Shown in pieces: positions 63,168 to 64,000 of a DNA stretch of 64,000 nt. Under the pieces are notes generated by a model. The model did not search any database. It saw only the letters and a program-made list of their open reading frames with translations, and had not been told where the DNA came from. Each line of letters opens with the position of its first letter. Position 1 is the stretch's first letter. The DNA lies in contig NZ_VUYQ01000001.1 in assembly GCF_008711155.1 (NCBI RefSeq), forward strand, positions 310,001 through 374,000. The letters run 5' to 3'. Both the position numbers and the translations under genes were made by a program. The stretch comes from Dechloromonas sp. CZR5. Lineage in GTDB: Bacteria; Pseudomonadota; Gammaproteobacteria; Burkholderiales; Rhodocyclaceae.

Positions 63168-63731
63168 TTGCGTGATACCTCGGCCACAGAGAGAAGCCGC
63201 CCGGACCTCCGGGCGCTTTTTTTTGCCTTTTCCACCGTCGGTTTGTCGGGGTTCGGCGGCGTGCTGCCTTTTGCGCGACGCATGCTGGTGGAGGAGCGGC
63301 AATGGCTGACGGCGGAGGAATTCAATGCGCTGCTCGGCCTTTGCCAGTTTTTGCCCGGGCCGAATGTGGTCAACCTGGCCGTCGTCGTCGGCAAGCGCTA
63401 TCAAGGTGCACTGGGTGCCGTGGTCGCGCCGGTCGGCCTGCTGGCCGGGCCGATGCTGATCGTGTTCTTGCTGGCCATGCTCTACGACCGCTACGGCAGC
63501 TTGCCCCTCGCGCAAGGCATGTTGCGCGGTGTTGCCGCTGTCGGTTGCGGATTGCTGTTCGCCATGGCATGGCGCATGGGACTTGCCATCAAGGGCAAGG
63601 CACTCTTCCTGCCTTTCTCGGTTCTGGTTGTTGCGGCGATTGCCTGGCTGCGCTGGCCGATGCCCTGGGTCATGCTGCTGGGGCTGGCGCTCGCCGGTGG
63701 GCTAGCTTATATAAGGCTGGGCCGCTCGTGA
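63168..63731 (+). CDS. Chromate transporter, N-terminal half (ChrA family)
   Basis: 187 aa from a TTG at 63168. Short-chain CHR protein: the ALFFAFSTVGLSGFGG and CQFLPGPNVVNLAVVVG motifs of the conserved first domain, with about five membrane segments. Short-chain ChrA proteins act as heterodimers with the following gene, whose GTG overlaps this stop. A hairpin plus eight T lies within its first 20 codons. Confidence 0.88.
   Translation: MRDTSATERSRPDLRALFFAFSTVGLSGFGGVLPFARRMLVEERQWLTAEEFNALLGLCQFLPGPNVVNLAVVVGKRYQGALGAVVAPVGLLAGPMLIVFLLAMLYDRYGSLPLAQGMLRGVAAVGCGLLFAMAWRMGLAIKGKALFLPFSVLVVAAIAWLRWPMPWVMLLGLALAGGLAYIRLGRS
63198..63224 (+). terminator. Terminator-like hairpin inside the chromate transporter coding start
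   Basis: CGCCCGG and CCGGGCG pair around ACCT, then CTTTTTTTT. It overlies codons for RPDLRALFF in the conserved N-terminus, so it is within coding sequence. It may end most hisGD transcripts. Confidence 0.7.
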
Positions 63732-64000
63732 TCGTGGTCGCCTTGTTTCTTGAATTTGCGTTGCTATCTTTTGTCGCCTTTGGCGGCGCCACGGCGCTGC
63801 TGCCGGAGATGCATCGCGTGGTGGTCGAAAGCCGCCACTGGATGGACGATGCCACGTTTACCCACCTGTACGCCATCGCTCAGGGCGCGCCGGGGCCGAA
63901 TGTCCTGGTCGTTACGCTGATCGGCTGGCATGTCGCCGGCCTGGCAGGGGCCTTGGCGGCCACCGTTGCGATGTGCCTGCCGATGAGTGTGGCCATCTAC
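63728..64000 (+). CDS. Chromate transporter, second half (cut by window edge)
   Basis: GTG at 63728 overlaps the previous stop (GTGA) and the frame is open to 64000 (91 codons). FVAFGGATALLPEMHRVVV and AIAQGAPGPNVLVVTLIGWHV are the CHR-domain motifs. Partner of the upstream short-chain protein; the C-terminus lies outside the window. Confidence 0.87.
   Translation, partial: MIVVALFLEFALLSFVAFGGATALLPEMHRVVVESRHWMDDATFTHLYAIAQGAPGPNVLVVTLIGWHVAGLAGALAATVAMCLPMSVAIY

Overview
The window is GC-rich, densely coding chromosomal DNA (about 72 genes, many with ATGA or TGATG overlaps, no gene-free stretch over 300 bases). Gene content and order point to a betaproteobacterium, most likely Rhodocyclales (Azonexus/Dechloromonas-like): mlaFEDACB followed by a yadGH-type exporter, ibaG and murA; short-form hisG with hisD; kefB-type antiporter divergent from kdsD-kdsC-lptC-lptA; phasins; a TRAP dicarboxylate transporter; many signalling proteins. 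No tRNA, rRNA, insertion sequence, prophage or CRISPR array was seen.

Layout. 1-5302 (minus): partial MaoC/PhaJ-type hydratase, then a split MacAB-like export system (adaptor, ATPase, two FtsX-type permeases) behind an unknown 195-aa protein. 5453-11463 (plus): a sensory module of hybrid histidine kinase, HD-GYP response regulator, beta-barrel outer-membrane protein and small PstS-like binding protein. 11610-12517: a possible structured RNA leader before ridA and a MEKHLA-domain gene. 12529-18827 (mostly minus): housekeeping and envelope genes, including an M23 peptidase, a YpfJ-like metallopeptidase, pyrF, an orphan N6-adenine DNA methyltransferase and glnS. 18897-27769: crcB, a lipoprotein, a hydrolase, DUF1294, VF530, hrpA, EI24, a molybdopterin-binding domain protein and ybaK. 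27844-29046 (minus): two phasins behind a near-consensus sigma70 promoter with a PhaR-like dyad. 29277-33991: LPS transport and Kdo genes, divergent from a Kef antiporter.

34037-50774 (minus, apart from one kinase) is the most distinctive region: an MSHA-type pilus or type II secretion-like assembly system (MshM, L, N, E, G, I, J and K homologues), three pseudopilin-like genes, a class III adenylate cyclase, an HDxKN-type histidine kinase at one end and a sigma54-dependent NtrC-family regulator at the other. The outlying pilin gene has an excellent -24/-12 sigma54 promoter, suggesting that the split kinase/regulator pair controls it.

50880-56055 (plus) is the Mla phospholipid transport operon plus a second ABC exporter; 56061-57549 is ibaG-murA. 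A cold-shock gene and dctPQM then separate murA from hisGD (61205-63156). The window ends in a two-gene chromate transporter whose second half is cut by the edge.
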